Positions 26,749 through 35,615 are shown, counted from the first letter of the stretch. The stretch is 64,000 nt of DNA from GAS368 sp965227745 (GCA_965227745.1 OZ245769.1:5704001-5768000), one strand, 5' to 3'. The notes: generated from the sequence alone by a model not told the origin. Made by a program: numbers and translations.

Positions 26749-27225
26749 ATGATTTTTTCCCTCGGCAAAAGCGTGCGGGCAGTGGCGATCTTCGAACTCG
26801 TGAAAGGCGGGTTGCTGCTCGTCGCCGGCTTCGGTGGCCTGGCGCTGTTGCATCAAGACACCCGCGCACTCGCGGTGGAGTTGGTCGGGCGCTTTCACCT
26901 CAACCCCGAGCATCGGTACGCCGATATCTTCATCCGCGCCGCCTCACAGGTGACCGACACGAAGCTCTGGCTCTGGGCGGCATTCGCGGCGGCCTACGCG
27001 GTGTTTCGTTTCGTCGAGGGTTATGGCTTGTGGCACGAGCGCCCCTGGGCCGAGTGGCTTGCGCTCGTGAGTGGCGGGATCTACCTGCCCGTGGAGATCT
27101 ACGAGGTGATTCACAAGGTCACCTGGGTGCGCGTCACCGTGCTCGTCGCCAATCTCGCGGTCGTCGCGCTGATGGCGCTCGTCCTCCTCCGGCGAAAGCG
27201 CACGAGTACCGCGAAAACGGCATGA
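26749..27225 (+). CDS. DUF2127 membrane protein
   Basis: 158 residues with four hydrophobic helices (about 10-30, 70-92, 100-120, 125-148). The opening V-R-A-V-A-I-F-E-L-V-K-G-G-L-L-L and the Y-G-L-W-H-E-R-P-W-A-E-W motif are those of DUF2127. Function unknown. Divergent from sufU with 189 bp between; a short direct repeat (GTTAGCAAACYGGGTA twice) follows its stop. Confidence 0.82.
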   Translation: MIFSLGKSVRAVAIFELVKGGLLLVAGFGGLALLHQDTRALAVELVGRFHLNPEHRYADIFIRAASQVTDTKLWLWAAFAAAYAVFRFVEGYGLWHERPWAEWLALVSGGIYLPVEIYEVIHKVTWVRVTVLVANLAVVALMALVLLRRKRTSTAKTA

Positions 27226-27262
27226 GTTAGCAAACCGGGTAAGGTTAGCAAACTGGGTAGCG
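27225..27262. repeat. Direct repeat after DUF2127 gene
   Basis: GTTAGCAAACCGGGTA and GTTAGCAAACTGGGTA in tandem, 3 bp apart. Role unknown. Confidence 0.55.
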
Positions 27263-27299
27263 TTCTTCCATCCCTGCTAACGCTCCCGCAAGGTGCACG

Positions 27300-27327
27300 A
27301 AAAAGGGACGGCACGGGGCCGTCCCTT
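27300..27327 (-). terminator. Intrinsic terminator of periplasmic coiled-coil gene
   Basis: Read on the minus strand: GGGACGG-CCCCGTG-CCGTCCC followed by TTTTT. It lies 45 bp downstream of the coiled-coil protein stop. Confidence 0.8.
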
Positions 27328-27371
27328 CACTGCTCCGTTCATTTAATCGGAGCGAAATTCGCGGTCGCGAA

Positions 27372-27872
27372 TTACTTCTTGGCCGGCGCGGCCTTGGCGG
27401 CGGCGGCAGCGGCGGCTGCTTCCTTCTCGAACTTCGCGGCCTCTTCATCGGACACGAACATGTAGATGTGGGAGGTCTCGATCACCATGGTGTAGTTGCG
27501 ATCGAGGGAAAAGCCGTAGGCCTTGATCATCTTCTGATTGTTGTCGTTCAGCTCCTTCAGCTTTTCGTCGAGCTTGGCCTTGGCTTCCTTCTTCTTGGCG
27601 GCGTTGGTCTCCTTCTCGAACGCCTGATTGAGCTCGATGACGGCCTGACGCTGGGCTTGGACGATCTGGACGTTGCGCTGGAATTCCTGGTTGGCTTCGG
27701 CGGTGGTGAGGGTGGAGACCTTGACCAGCTTTTGCTGCTTCTCTTGGGCGGGAGCGCCCATGGCCGGCGTGGTGATCGGCTTGGTGGCGCCCGATTGGGC
27801 GACGACGACACAAGCAGCGAAGAACGAGGCGCTCGCGGCGACGAGGCCGAGGACGGATTTGCGGATATTCAT
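27372..27872 (-). CDS. Exported coiled-coil protein (OmpH/Skp-like, tentative)
   Basis: 166 residues from ATG at 27872 (MNIRKSVLGLV), giving a signal peptide of about 25 residues; the longer frame is not plausible. The mature chain has a charged helix rich in E, K, Q and A (about 55-115) with heptad-like spacing, a short beta region N-Y-T-M-V-I-E-T-S-H-I-Y-M-F, then an Ala/Lys tail. Length and layout recall Skp/OmpH chaperones, but no diagnostic motif is present. Monocistronic, with its own terminator and a long AT-richer upstream spacer. Confidence 0.7.
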   Translation of the reverse strand: MNIRKSVLGLVAASASFFAACVVVAQSGATKPITTPAMGAPAQEKQQKLVKVSTLTTAEANQEFQRNVQIVQAQRQAVIELNQAFEKETNAAKKKEAKAKLDEKLKELNDNNQKMIKAYGFSLDRNYTMVIETSHIYMFVSDEEAAKFEKEAAAAAAAAKAAPAKK

Positions 27873-28412
27873 GAGGATGATCGGGTTTGGATTAAGTGCG
27901 TAGCGAAGCCGGGTCCAAGCGGACCGTTCGTTGAGGAAACCCACTAGAAGGAGAGTTTCTCCCCTCCTTGGCTAGCCCATTTTGCGGGGCGAGCGATGCA
28001 GTCCAGTGGTCGGTACGGCTATTCCAGACTGGCAGCCGGTCGGCGGGTTCCCGGGAAATAACGGCCGGTTGGAGCAAGAAACGCCTGTAATTTCGCCCAA
28101 AGTGAGCGATTTATGGCCTTTTTCAGACGGAAATTACGCACACTATTCCGCTACACTTATAAACGCACCATCCTTGATAATGGCCTCCGCCCTGCATAGC
28201 CTTCCGCTACTTAAATATAAGTATACATTGAGCGTGTCGCTCCGTCCGCTTGCCCGCCATGGTGCGGTGTTTCTTCCTGCGCCTCACATCCCCGCCGTCA
28301 GCCTATTTTCCTCCCTCCGGACACCCGCCGTTTGCAACGGCGGACCTAAATCCCAGCCTATATCTGCCGTGGCGGCTTTGCCGTCCCTGTTTGACATCAC
28401 CGCTCCAGAAGC
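27873..28412. other. 540-bp gene-free divergent promoter region
   Basis: Lies between the coiled-coil gene (minus) and the LuxR regulator (plus). The part at about 28100-28240 is markedly richer in A/T (TTAAATATAAGTATACATTG) than the surroundings, as expected for promoters. No convincing small ORF or known structured RNA is seen. Confidence 0.5.
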
Positions 28413-29078
28413 ATGAGAATCGTCATCATCGAAGACCACCTGATCATTCGCGAAGCAGTGCGCCGTGCCTGTGTCGCCGAATTCGGACACGAGGTGGTAG
28501 CTGAGACGGAGTTTGGCGCAACCGGGGTACAACTCGTCAGTCGACTGAAACCCGACTTGGTCCTGCTCGACCTCGGCCTCCCCGATATGGACGGGTTTGC
28601 CGTGGCCTCGGTGATTCTTAAGTCCCTGCCCGGCACCAAGCTCCTGCTCCTTTCCGGTTCGCTCGACGACTACACCGTTTTTCGCGTCGAGAAGTCTGGC
28701 GTGCACGGCTTCCTCGACAAGGGCACCAATACCATCGCGCAAATCCGCCTCGCCCTCGACGCCGTCGCCGCCGGCAAAACCTTTTTCTCCCCGGCCTTTA
28801 CCGCCGCCCGCCTCGCCCGCCGCACCGACAGCGCGTCCTTCGAAAAAGTGCTCTCTGAGTCCGAGCAGGAAGTCCTCTCCCTCGTCGGCGAGGGCCTCAC
28901 CGACGAGGAAATCGGCGTCCGCCTCGGCATCTCCCCGTCCACTGCGCAGACGCACCGGAGCAACATCTTACAAAAGCTCCACATCAAGGGTACCCCCAAG
29001 CTCGTGGCTTTTGCAATCCGCCACGGCTTCACCCGCATCCCCGGTCGTAATTCGCAATCTCCTCGGAATCAGCAATAA
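28413..29078 (+). CDS. NarL/LuxR-family response regulator
   Basis: 221 residues. Receiver domain (1-120) with acidic pocket I-I-E-D-H, phospho-acceptor in L-L-D-L-G-L-P-D (Asp53) and a conserved Lys in F-L-D-K-G. LuxR-type helix-turn-helix (about 145-212) with L-S-E-S-E-Q-E-V-L and G-I-S-P-S-T-A-Q-T-H-R-S-N-I-L-Q-K-L. No adjacent histidine kinase; the orphan hybrid kinase at 21-24 kb is on the other strand and carries its own receiver. Confidence 0.92.
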   Translation: MRIVIIEDHLIIREAVRRACVAEFGHEVVAETEFGATGVQLVSRLKPDLVLLDLGLPDMDGFAVASVILKSLPGTKLLLLSGSLDDYTVFRVEKSGVHGFLDKGTNTIAQIRLALDAVAAGKTFFSPAFTAARLARRTDSASFEKVLSESEQEVLSLVGEGLTDEEIGVRLGISPSTAQTHRSNILQKLHIKGTPKLVAFAIRHGFTRIPGRNSQSPRNQQ

Positions 29079-29439
29079 GCGGATAGGTTAGGAGTGACGG
29101 CGGAGGCGGTATTACGGGGTTGAAGGTCGGCGAACACTTGTCGCGAGCGGTCGTTTCAGCGCCAATTTTCACCGCCGCGCCACTGCCGCCACCGCCGCCC
29201 CCACTGCAACTCGCCTTCACTCGCCTTGACTAGGCTGGACCGACCTTGGCCCCTCCGCGCTGGGCGCCGGCCGGCCGTAGTTTTCCCCTTAGCCACAAGG
29301 TACCGCTTGGCCGCCGAGTTGTCTCCATTCTATTGGCTCAGTTTGCCCTATTGGGAAAAATCTTACGTTTTCGCCGATTCGTCACCGGAGCGTCGGAATT
29401 TCGCTCGTTCTTCCTCCGTCCGCTCCCGACCATCCCGCC
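29079..29439. other. 361-bp spacer without recognised gene
   Basis: Between the response regulator and the metallophosphoesterase. Includes a short duplication (ACTCGCCTT twice near 29205-29228). I see no supported ORF, RNA or strong terminator. Confidence 0.4.
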
Positions 29440-30618
29440 ATGGATTCCGCCGCCTCGCTTCGCCGATTCACGCTGAGCCTCGTCTGCTGCACGGTCGCCT
29501 TCACGGTGCTCCTCCTGCGCAATTCCGCCGCCGCCGCGCCCGTCACCTTCATCTTCAGCTCCGATGTCCACTTCGGCATCAACCGCGGCAAATTCCGTGG
29601 CGACGCCAACGTCGAGTCCCGCGTGGTCAACGCCGCGATGGTCGAAACCCTCAACGCCCTTCCGGCCCTCAAGTTTCCGAAGGACCACGCCCTCCGCGCC
29701 GGCGACCGCATCGGGGCCGTCGATTTCCTGGTTATCACCGGCGATCTCACCAATCGCCAGGAGCGCCTTCCGCTCAAGATCCAAAGCGCCTCCACCTCTT
29801 GGGCGCAGTTCGATAAAGTCTTCTCCGCCTTGCAACTCCGCAACGCCGCCGGCCAGCCCGCCCCGCTCCTTCTCGTCCCTGGCAACCACGACGTCTCCAA
29901 CGCCATCGGCCACCCCAACGGCCTCCTCCCCGCCACCGACGCCACGACCATGGCCGCGCTCTACAACCGCTTCATGGCCCCCGCCACCCCGCGCACGAAA
30001 GACAACTACGACTTCACCACCGAAAAGATCCTGTATTCCCGCGATTTTGGCGGCGCCCATTGCATCTTTCTCAGCCTCTGGCCCGACACCACCACGCGCG
30101 CCTGGATCGCCGCCGACCTCAAAAAAATCCCCGCCACCACGCCCGTTTTCCTCTTCGCCCACGACGCCCCCAAAGTCGACGCCCGCCACTTCACCAACCC
30201 TCACGGCGCGCACGACGTCAACGCCATCGACAAATTCGAAAACGTCATCGCCGATGTCTACAGCGGCGACAAATCCGACGGCCCCACCACCACCGAGCAA
30301 CGCGCCCTCGCGACCTTCCTCAAGGCCCACCCCAACATCGTCGCCTACTTCCACGGCCACGAAAACTACACCGAGTTCTACACCTGGAAAGGCCCCGACA
30401 AAGACCTCGCGCTCGCCTGCTTCCGCTCCGATTCCCCCATGAAGGGGCGCGACTCCGGCAAAGAGGAAACGAAACTCGCCTTCCAAGTCATCACCTACGA
30501 CACCACCGCCGGCCAGCTCACCGCCCGCGAATGCCTCTGGAACGCCCACCCCAAAAAATCCGCCGCCGCCGCGATCGAGTGGGGCCAGTCCGCGACGATC
30601 GACCTCCGCCCGCGCTAG
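29440..30618 (+). CDS. Secreted metallophosphoesterase
   Basis: 392 residues with an N-terminal hydrophobic signal (about 8-33). Calcineurin-like motifs in order: S-S-D-V-H-F-G (about 40-46), I-T-G-D-L-T-N (about 98-104), P-G-N-H-D (about 147-151), F-A-H-D and Y-F-H-G-H-E-N. The protein should be a di-metal phosphoesterase in the periplasm or outside; the substrate is not evident, nucleotides or phosphodiesters being typical. Followed 9 bp after the stop by a TAAGGGAG-type hairpin repeat. Confidence 0.85.
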   Translation: MDSAASLRRFTLSLVCCTVAFTVLLLRNSAAAAPVTFIFSSDVHFGINRGKFRGDANVESRVVNAAMVETLNALPALKFPKDHALRAGDRIGAVDFLVITGDLTNRQERLPLKIQSASTSWAQFDKVFSALQLRNAAGQPAPLLLVPGNHDVSNAIGHPNGLLPATDATTMAALYNRFMAPATPRTKDNYDFTTEKILYSRDFGGAHCIFLSLWPDTTTRAWIAADLKKIPATTPVFLFAHDAPKVDARHFTNPHGAHDVNAIDKFENVIADVYSGDKSDGPTTTEQRALATFLKAHPNIVAYFHGHENYTEFYTWKGPDKDLALACFRSDSPMKGRDSGKEETKLAFQVITYDTTAGQLTARECLWNAHPKKSAAAAIEWGQSATIDLRPR

Positions 30619-30627
30619 CACGGGCCG

Positions 30628-30655
30628 TTAAGGGAGCGGCGGTTTCCAACCGCCG
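30628..30655. repeat. 3'-hairpin repeat TTAAGGGAG-CGGCGGTT/AACCGCCG, copy 1
   Basis: Stem CGGCGGTT-TCC-AACCGCCG preceded by TTAAGGGAG, 9 bp after a plus-strand stop. Copies at 33212 and 52411 are also just after plus-strand genes. No T-tract, so not a classical terminator. Confidence 0.75.
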
Positions 30656-30726
30656 TATCAGGATAACCGATACGCATGTCGTGTCGATTCCCGGTCACCG
30701 GCCCCATCTCGCGCTCCTCTTCCTCA

Positions 30727-30758
30727 TCCGTGCCCATCCGCGAAATCCGTGGTTAAAT
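30727..30758. repeat. Solo triple-heptamer terminal repeat
   Basis: Reverse strand reads TTAAC then CACGGAT, CGCGGAT and CACGGAT. Nearly identical to an end of cassette 1. Confidence 0.75.
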
Positions 30759-30790
30759 AAATAGCGATCCTCCTCCTCCCCTTCCTCCGA

Positions 30791-30821
30791 CCTTCCCGCC
30801 TTCGCGTCTTCGCGCTTCACC
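30791..30821. repeat. Solo triple-heptamer repeat (GCGAAG type)
   Basis: Reverse strand: CGCGAAG, CGCGAAG, CGGGAAG at 8-bp spacing. Confidence 0.55.
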
Positions 30822-30923
30822 GCCTTAGTCTCCCGCCCTCCGCCCGCGCTCAGCCTCCGCCCTCAGCTCCCCCACTTCTCCCCGAGCTTGCCCTCGGCCC
30901 ATCCCGCGCTTCGATAAGTTCCG

Positions 30924-32651
30924 ATGGCGACGACGAACCACCCCACCACCACCGGCGCGCAAGCCAACACCTACGATGCCATCGTCATCGGCTCCGGCAT
31001 CAGCGGCGGCTGGGCCGCCAAGGAACTCTGCGAGCAGGGCCTGCGCACCCTCGTCCTCGAGCGCGGCCGCGACGTCAAACACATCGACGACTACACCACC
31101 GCGCTGAAAAATCCCTGGGATTTCCCGCACCGCGGCAAGAACCCCCTCGCCGGTGCCGCCGAAAATCCCATCGTCCATCGCTGCTACGCGTACGACGAAG
31201 CCACGCAGCATTTTTTCGTGAAGGACAAGGAGCACCCTTACGTCCAGGAAAAGCCCTTCGATTGGATTCGCGGCTATCAGGTCGGCGGCAAGTCCCTCAC
31301 GTGGGCGCGGCAGACTCAGCGGTGGAGCCGTTTCGATTTCGAGGGCGCGGTCCGCGATGGCATCGCCGACTGGCCCATCGGTTACGATGATCTCGCGCCG
31401 TGGTACTCTCACGTCGAGCGCTTCGCCGGCATCAGTGGTAATCGCGACGGCGTCGATACGCTTCCCGACGGCGAGTTTCTCCCCGCGTGGGAGATGAACG
31501 ATGTCGAGCGCCACGCCGCCGCGAAAATCATGGCCGCCTTTCCCGGCCGCCACGTCGTGCAGGGCCGCTGCGCTCACCTCACCGCGCCGCGCCCCGAGCA
31601 CTACGCCCTCGGTCGCGGCCAGTGCCAGGCCCGAAGTCTCTGCTACCGCGGCTGCCCCTTCGGCGCGTATTTTTCCTCCAACTCCTCGACGCTCCCCGCC
31701 GCCGCCAAAACCGGCAAGCTCACCCTCCGCCCGCACTCCGTTGTCCACTCGATCCTCGTCGACGAATTCACCGGCCGCGCCAGCGGCGTGCGCGTGGTCG
31801 ATGCGCAGACCAAAGCCACCACCGATTTCTTCGCGCGCATCGTCTTCGTCAATGCCGCGTGCCTGAATACCAATCTCATTCTCCTCAATTCGAAGTCGTC
31901 GCGCTTCCCCGCCGGCCTCGGCAATGACAGCGGACTCCTCGGCCAGTACGTCGCCTTCCACAATTATCGCGGCACGATCTCCGGGTCGATTGAGGGCTGG
32001 TCGGATTCGTACTACTCCGGCCGCCGCCCCACGCAGCCCATGATGCCGAATTTCCGCAATGTGCGCGAGCAGGAGCGGGGACTCGATTTCCAGCGCGGCT
32101 ACATGGTCTTCTTCAGCGCGGGCCGCTCCGGTTGGACTCAGGGCAACTCCACGCGCGGCGTCGGCGCCGACTACAAAGACCGCATCACGCGCCCCGGCCC
32201 GTGGGCCGTCTCGATGATGATGCAGGGCGAGACCGTCCCGCGAAAGGAAAACCACGTCCGCCTCTCCGCCGATCAAGTCGACGCCTGGGGCATCCCGCAG
32301 CTCGTCACCTCCGTCGGCTACCACGACAACGACGAAAAGCTCCTCAAGGATTTCCACGCCCGCGGCGAGGAGATGCTCGCCGCCATCGGAGCCACCCGCA
32401 TTTCCAAAGCCGACTCGAAGCGCAACCCCGGCATCGACATCCACGAGATGGGCGGCGTCCGCATGGGTCGCGACCCCAAGACCTCCCTCCTCAATCGGTG
32501 GAATCAGCTCCACGCCTGCCCCAATGTTTTCGTGACCGATGGCGCCAGCATGGCCTCCACCGGCACGCAAAATCCCTCGCTCACCTTCATGGCGCTCACC
32601 GCCCGCGCCGCCGCGCACGCCGTCGAGGAAATGAAGAAAGGCAATCTATGA
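30924..32651 (+). CDS. GMC-family FAD oxidoreductase
   Basis: 575 residues. ADP-binding V-I-G-S-G-I-S-G-G (21-29) and L-V-L-E-R-G (43-48); FAD contacts G-Y-Q-V-G-G-K-S-L-T-W-A-R; C-terminal D-G-A-S-M-A-S-T-G-T-Q-N-P-S-L-T that closes the GMC active site. A C-x-x-G-C cluster (L-C-Y-R-G-C-P-F-G) is typical of gluconate/sorbitol-type dehydrogenases. No signal peptide; export would depend on the Tat-like small subunit encoded next, with which it overlaps by ATGA. Probably oxidises a sugar or polyol in the periplasm as in gluconate 2-dehydrogenase systems. Confidence 0.9.
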   Translation: MATTNHPTTTGAQANTYDAIVIGSGISGGWAAKELCEQGLRTLVLERGRDVKHIDDYTTALKNPWDFPHRGKNPLAGAAENPIVHRCYAYDEATQHFFVKDKEHPYVQEKPFDWIRGYQVGGKSLTWARQTQRWSRFDFEGAVRDGIADWPIGYDDLAPWYSHVERFAGISGNRDGVDTLPDGEFLPAWEMNDVERHAAAKIMAAFPGRHVVQGRCAHLTAPRPEHYALGRGQCQARSLCYRGCPFGAYFSSNSSTLPAAAKTGKLTLRPHSVVHSILVDEFTGRASGVRVVDAQTKATTDFFARIVFVNAACLNTNLILLNSKSSRFPAGLGNDSGLLGQYVAFHNYRGTISGSIEGWSDSYYSGRRPTQPMMPNFRNVREQERGLDFQRGYMVFFSAGRSGWTQGNSTRGVGADYKDRITRPGPWAVSMMMQGETVPRKENHVRLSADQVDAWGIPQLVTSVGYHDNDEKLLKDFHARGEEMLAAIGATRISKADSKRNPGIDIHEMGGVRMGRDPKTSLLNRWNQLHACPNVFVTDGASMASTGTQNPSLTFMALTARAAAHAVEEMKKGNL

Positions 32652-33184
32652 ACCGCCGCGAAGCCCTCCGCCACGGCGCGCTCCTCGCCGGTGCCGCCGC
32701 CCTCTGGGCCAGCCTCCCGTCGCGCACCTGGGCCGCCCTCGCGCTCCCCACTGGCTGGTCGGCCGACGACGAAGCCCTCCTCACGCTCATCGGCGACACC
32801 ATCATCCCCACCACCGCCACGTCGCCCGGCGCCGCCTCCGTCGCCATCGGCCGTTTCATTCTCGTGCAGTCCACCGACTGCTATGCCCCTGCTGCCGCCG
32901 ACACCCTCCGCCGCGGCCTCCGCGAAATCTCGTCCGCGAGCCAGGAGCAATTCGCAAAACCCTTCGCCGCCCTCACCGTCCCCGAGCGCGAAAAGCTCCT
33001 CACCGCCTACGAAGCGAGCCCCGCCAAAGCCCCGCACCCCTTCCGCCTCCTCAAAGAGCTGACACTGCTCGGCTACTTCACCTCGGAACCCGGCGCCACC
33101 CAAGCCCTCCGCTACCTCCCCATCCCCGGCGGCTATAAAGGCCACCTCGACCTCGCCCGAGAAGACCGTAGCTGGGCGTTGTAA
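32648..33184 (+). CDS. Gluconate 2-dehydrogenase subunit 3-like protein
   Basis: 178 residues. The ATG overlaps the GMC gene stop. It begins N-R-R-E-A-L-R-H-G followed by a hydrophobic stretch, a Tat-type signal, then D-E-A-L-L-T-L-I-G-D-T-I-I-P-T and the E-L-T-L-L-G-Y-F-T-S-E-P-G motif of the gluconate 2-dehydrogenase subunit 3 family (PF13618). This small subunit guides export of the FAD subunit. No cytochrome subunit gene is adjacent. Confidence 0.9.
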   Translation: MNRREALRHGALLAGAAALWASLPSRTWAALALPTGWSADDEALLTLIGDTIIPTTATSPGAASVAIGRFILVQSTDCYAPAAADTLRRGLREISSASQEQFAKPFAALTVPEREKLLTAYEASPAKAPHPFRLLKELTLLGYFTSEPGATQALRYLPIPGGYKGHLDLAREDRSWAL

Positions 33185-33211
33185 CGCACTTTCTTCCTCT
33201 TCCGTTCGGCA

Positions 33212-33239
33212 TTAAGGGAGAGGCGGTTTTCAACCGCCG
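33212..33239. repeat. 3'-hairpin repeat TTAAGGGAG type, copy 2
   Basis: TTAAGGGAGAGGCGGTTTTC then AACCGCCG; 27 bp after the subunit-3 stop. Confidence 0.7.
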
Positions 33240-33319
33240 CACGCCACGAAGCACGATGCGTATCGATAAATCGAATACGCCATTCGTTCTTGTCTCTCAT
33301 CGTCTTCTTCCCTCCGACC

Positions 33320-33348
33320 TTTGCGCCTTCGCGTCTTTGCGCTTAACC
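33320..33348. repeat. Solo triple-heptamer repeat at the tgt stop
   Basis: Reverse strand: CGCAAAG, CGCGAAG, CGCAAAG at 8-bp spacing; its outer GTTAA supplies the TAA stop of the Tgt fusion gene. Confidence 0.6.
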
Positions 33349-35370
33349 CAAAAACTGCCCATGCCCCTCGATCCGCGCCTCAAACGCCGCGCGCTCCCCC
33401 TCCGCTAATCCGACCGGATACTTCGACGTGCTCCGCCGCCAGCGCGCCAGCCACTCCGCGCCGAGCAACGGCACGCCCGCATGCGCCTTCGCCCCCGCCG
33501 CGCGCGTAAACGCCACGGTCGTCCCCGCCTTCGGCCCCGTGCCCGCGCCTTCGCCCACGTAAAAACCCGCGCTCAGCAACGCCACGCGCACCGCTGTCGC
33601 CGCCGAGTACGTGTACAGCTCCGCCGGCTTCGTCTCGCAGTGATGGAAAATGCGGCGAAACACGTCCGCCTGCCAAAGCGGCGAATCCACCTTCGCGGAA
33701 AACGGATCGTAGAAAATAATATCCGGCACCGGCGCGGATTCGATAAAGGTCAGAAAATCCCCGTGCAGCAGCTCCCAATGGAGCAGCCCCGAATCATGCC
33801 GCCACCGGCCCTCGGCCACCAGCGCATGCGGCGCGCCGTGGCGCACATGCGGGAAGCGCCCCGGCTCCTGCAGCGTCAGCCGCAGCGGATCGAGATCGCG
33901 CTCGAAGCTCACGATGCGCAGCGCGCGCAGGCTCTCGGCGTCCTGCTCTTCGTAGAATTTTTCGAAACACTGCAGCGCCGCCATCGCATTCGACGCCGCG
34001 CCGAGACCCACATCCCAGATCACGAGCTCGTCGACCGCATCGTCCGTGCGGCGCAGCCGCTCCGCGAGGCGCGACTGATCCACATACAGGCGCTGCGCTT
34101 CATCTTCCGGCCGGCTCACCGAATGCATCACCTCGCCCGAGCTGATCTGCTTGATGCTCGAGGCACCCGTTGGCCCCGTGACGATCTCGTAGTCGCCGAG
34201 CTTGGTGGGGCGGGGGAAGCGCGTGCGCTTCGTCGGCTTGCCGGGATTCGCCTCGTCATCGCGCACGAGCTCCACGCGCATCTTTTCATAGAATGCCGCG
34301 AACGTGTTCTGCTGGATCTGCGCGCGCATATTGCGCATCAGCCGGTGGTAAAACGCCAGATTGTGCAGCCCGAGCAGATGCCACCCGAGGTACTCGCCCG
34401 TCTTCGTGAGATGGTGCAGGTACGCGCGCGAGTGCGTGCGGCAGGTCAGGCAGTCGCACTCCGGGTCGACCACCTCGTCGGAAAATTTGTACACCGAGCG
34501 CACGAGCTGCAGGCGACCCCGTGAGGTAAACACCGTGCCGCGCTGCGCGAGCTGCGTCGGCATGATGCAGTCAAACATGTCCACGCCGCGATGCACCGCC
34601 TCCAGCAGGTCGAGCGGCGAGCCCACGCCCATCAGGTAGCGTGGCAAATTCTTCGGCAGAAACTCCGTCACCACTCCCGTAAATTCATACCGCTCCTCGC
34701 GCGTCTCGCCCACCGCGAGCCCGCCGATCGCGAGCCCGTCAAACGGCAGCTTGCGCAAATACTCCGCGCTCTGCTGCCGCAGGTCCTTGTGACACGCCCC
34801 TTGCACGATGCCAAACATCGCCTGCGGCGAATCCCCGCGCGCCGCGAGCGAACGCTCCGCCCAGCGATGCGTGAGATGCATCGCCGCCTCGGTCTCGTCA
34901 TGCGGCGCCGTCGAGGGGATGCACTGGTCGAGCACCATCATGATGTCGCTCCCGATCGCCTTCTGCATCCCGATGCTCACCTCGGGCGAGAGCAGGTGCA
35001 TGCTGCCGTCCACGTGACTGCGGAAGTGCGCGCCGTCCTCCGTCATCGCGCGCGACCCCGGCAGCGAGAAAATCTGAAAGCCGCCCGAGTCCGTCAGCAC
35101 CGGCCTGTCCCACTTCATGAAGTTGTGGATGCCGCCCAGTCGCTTAAAAACTTCCGCCCCCGGCCGCAGCATCAAGTGATACGTGTTCGCCAGCAGCACA
35201 TTCGCCCCCGTCGCGCGCAGCGTATCCGCATTCTGCCCCTTCACCGTCGCCTGCGTCCCCACCGGCATGAAAATCGGCGTCTGCACCGCACCGTGCAGCG
35301 TGGTAAAAGAAGTGGCGCGCGCCTTGGAACCAGCGGCTTCGTGTTCGAGTTTGAAGTTAAGACGAGACAT
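33343..35370 (-). CDS. tgt: Fusion: tRNA-guanine transglycosylase + MnmC/MnmD-like methyltransferase
   Basis: 675 residues from ATG at 35370 (MSRLNFKLEHEA). Residues 1-370 are a complete bacterial Tgt: L-T-D-S-G-G-F-Q, D-Q-C-I-P, G-G-L-A-V-G-E, nucleophile region M-F-D-C-I-M-P-T-Q-L-A-Q-R-G and zinc site C-D-C-L-T-C-R-T-H. Tgt inserts queuine or preQ1 at G34. Residues about 400-675 match the DUF752/Methyltransf_30 domain of MnmC/MnmD: V-I-W-D-V-G-L-G-A-A-S-N (SAM loop), F-Y-D-P-F-S-A-K-V-D-S-P-L-W and Y-T-Y-S-A-A-T-A-V-R-V-A-L-L-S-A-G-F. MnmC/MnmD methylates mnm5U34. Both halves would act on wobble position 34. Length is nearly double a normal Tgt with no stop or frameshift between. Confidence 0.85.
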   Translation of the reverse strand: MSRLNFKLEHEAAGSKARATSFTTLHGAVQTPIFMPVGTQATVKGQNADTLRATGANVLLANTYHLMLRPGAEVFKRLGGIHNFMKWDRPVLTDSGGFQIFSLPGSRAMTEDGAHFRSHVDGSMHLLSPEVSIGMQKAIGSDIMMVLDQCIPSTAPHDETEAAMHLTHRWAERSLAARGDSPQAMFGIVQGACHKDLRQQSAEYLRKLPFDGLAIGGLAVGETREERYEFTGVVTEFLPKNLPRYLMGVGSPLDLLEAVHRGVDMFDCIMPTQLAQRGTVFTSRGRLQLVRSVYKFSDEVVDPECDCLTCRTHSRAYLHHLTKTGEYLGWHLLGLHNLAFYHRLMRNMRAQIQQNTFAAFYEKMRVELVRDDEANPGKPTKRTRFPRPTKLGDYEIVTGPTGASSIKQISSGEVMHSVSRPEDEAQRLYVDQSRLAERLRRTDDAVDELVIWDVGLGAASNAMAALQCFEKFYEEQDAESLRALRIVSFERDLDPLRLTLQEPGRFPHVRHGAPHALVAEGRWRHDSGLLHWELLHGDFLTFIESAPVPDIIFYDPFSAKVDSPLWQADVFRRIFHHCETKPAELYTYSAATAVRVALLSAGFYVGEGAGTGPKAGTTVAFTRAAGAKAHAGVPLLGAEWLARWRRSTSKYPVGLAEGERAAFEARIEGHGQFLG

Positions 35371-35442
35371 TTTTGCAGACCGCGCAGATGCGCGAACCGG
35401 CAACCCTAAACACCGCCACCCCACCCAAGCGAGCGCAGGTTT

Positions 35443-35518
35443 ATTAACCGCGAAGAACGCGAAGAGACGCGAAAATCGCGCCTTATTTTCGCGTCTCTTC
35501 GCGCCCTTCGCGGTTTAT
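35443..35518. repeat. ORF-less inverted pair of triple-heptamer repeats
   Basis: AACCGCGAAG...CGCGAAGAGACGCGAAAAT and its reverse complement (about 29 of 31 matching) around an 8-bp centre. Looks like the two ends of a cassette without the gene. Confidence 0.7.
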
Positions 35519-35530
35519 TTCTGCCGGTCT

Positions 35531-35615
35531 GTATCCGTGTTCATCTGTGTCCATCTGTGGTTAAAAATCTTCTCTTTCCGATTCGTGTTCCTTCGTGCCC
35601 ATTCGTGGTTTAAAC
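35531..35615. repeat. Two further triple-heptamer repeats in tandem
   Basis: 35531-35569 (reverse strand CACAGAT, CACAGAT, CACGGAT) and 35581-35615 (CACGAAT, CACGAAG, CACGAAT). Same orientation, ending 13 bp before ysxC, which suggests repeated arrival of such sequences at one site. Confidence 0.7.

Larger units (their letters stand above)
30619..30923. other. 305-bp repeat-filled spacer
   Basis: Contains the 3' hairpin repeat at 30628-30655 and two solo triple-heptamer repeats (30727-30758 and 30791-30821). No gene seen. Confidence 0.6.
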
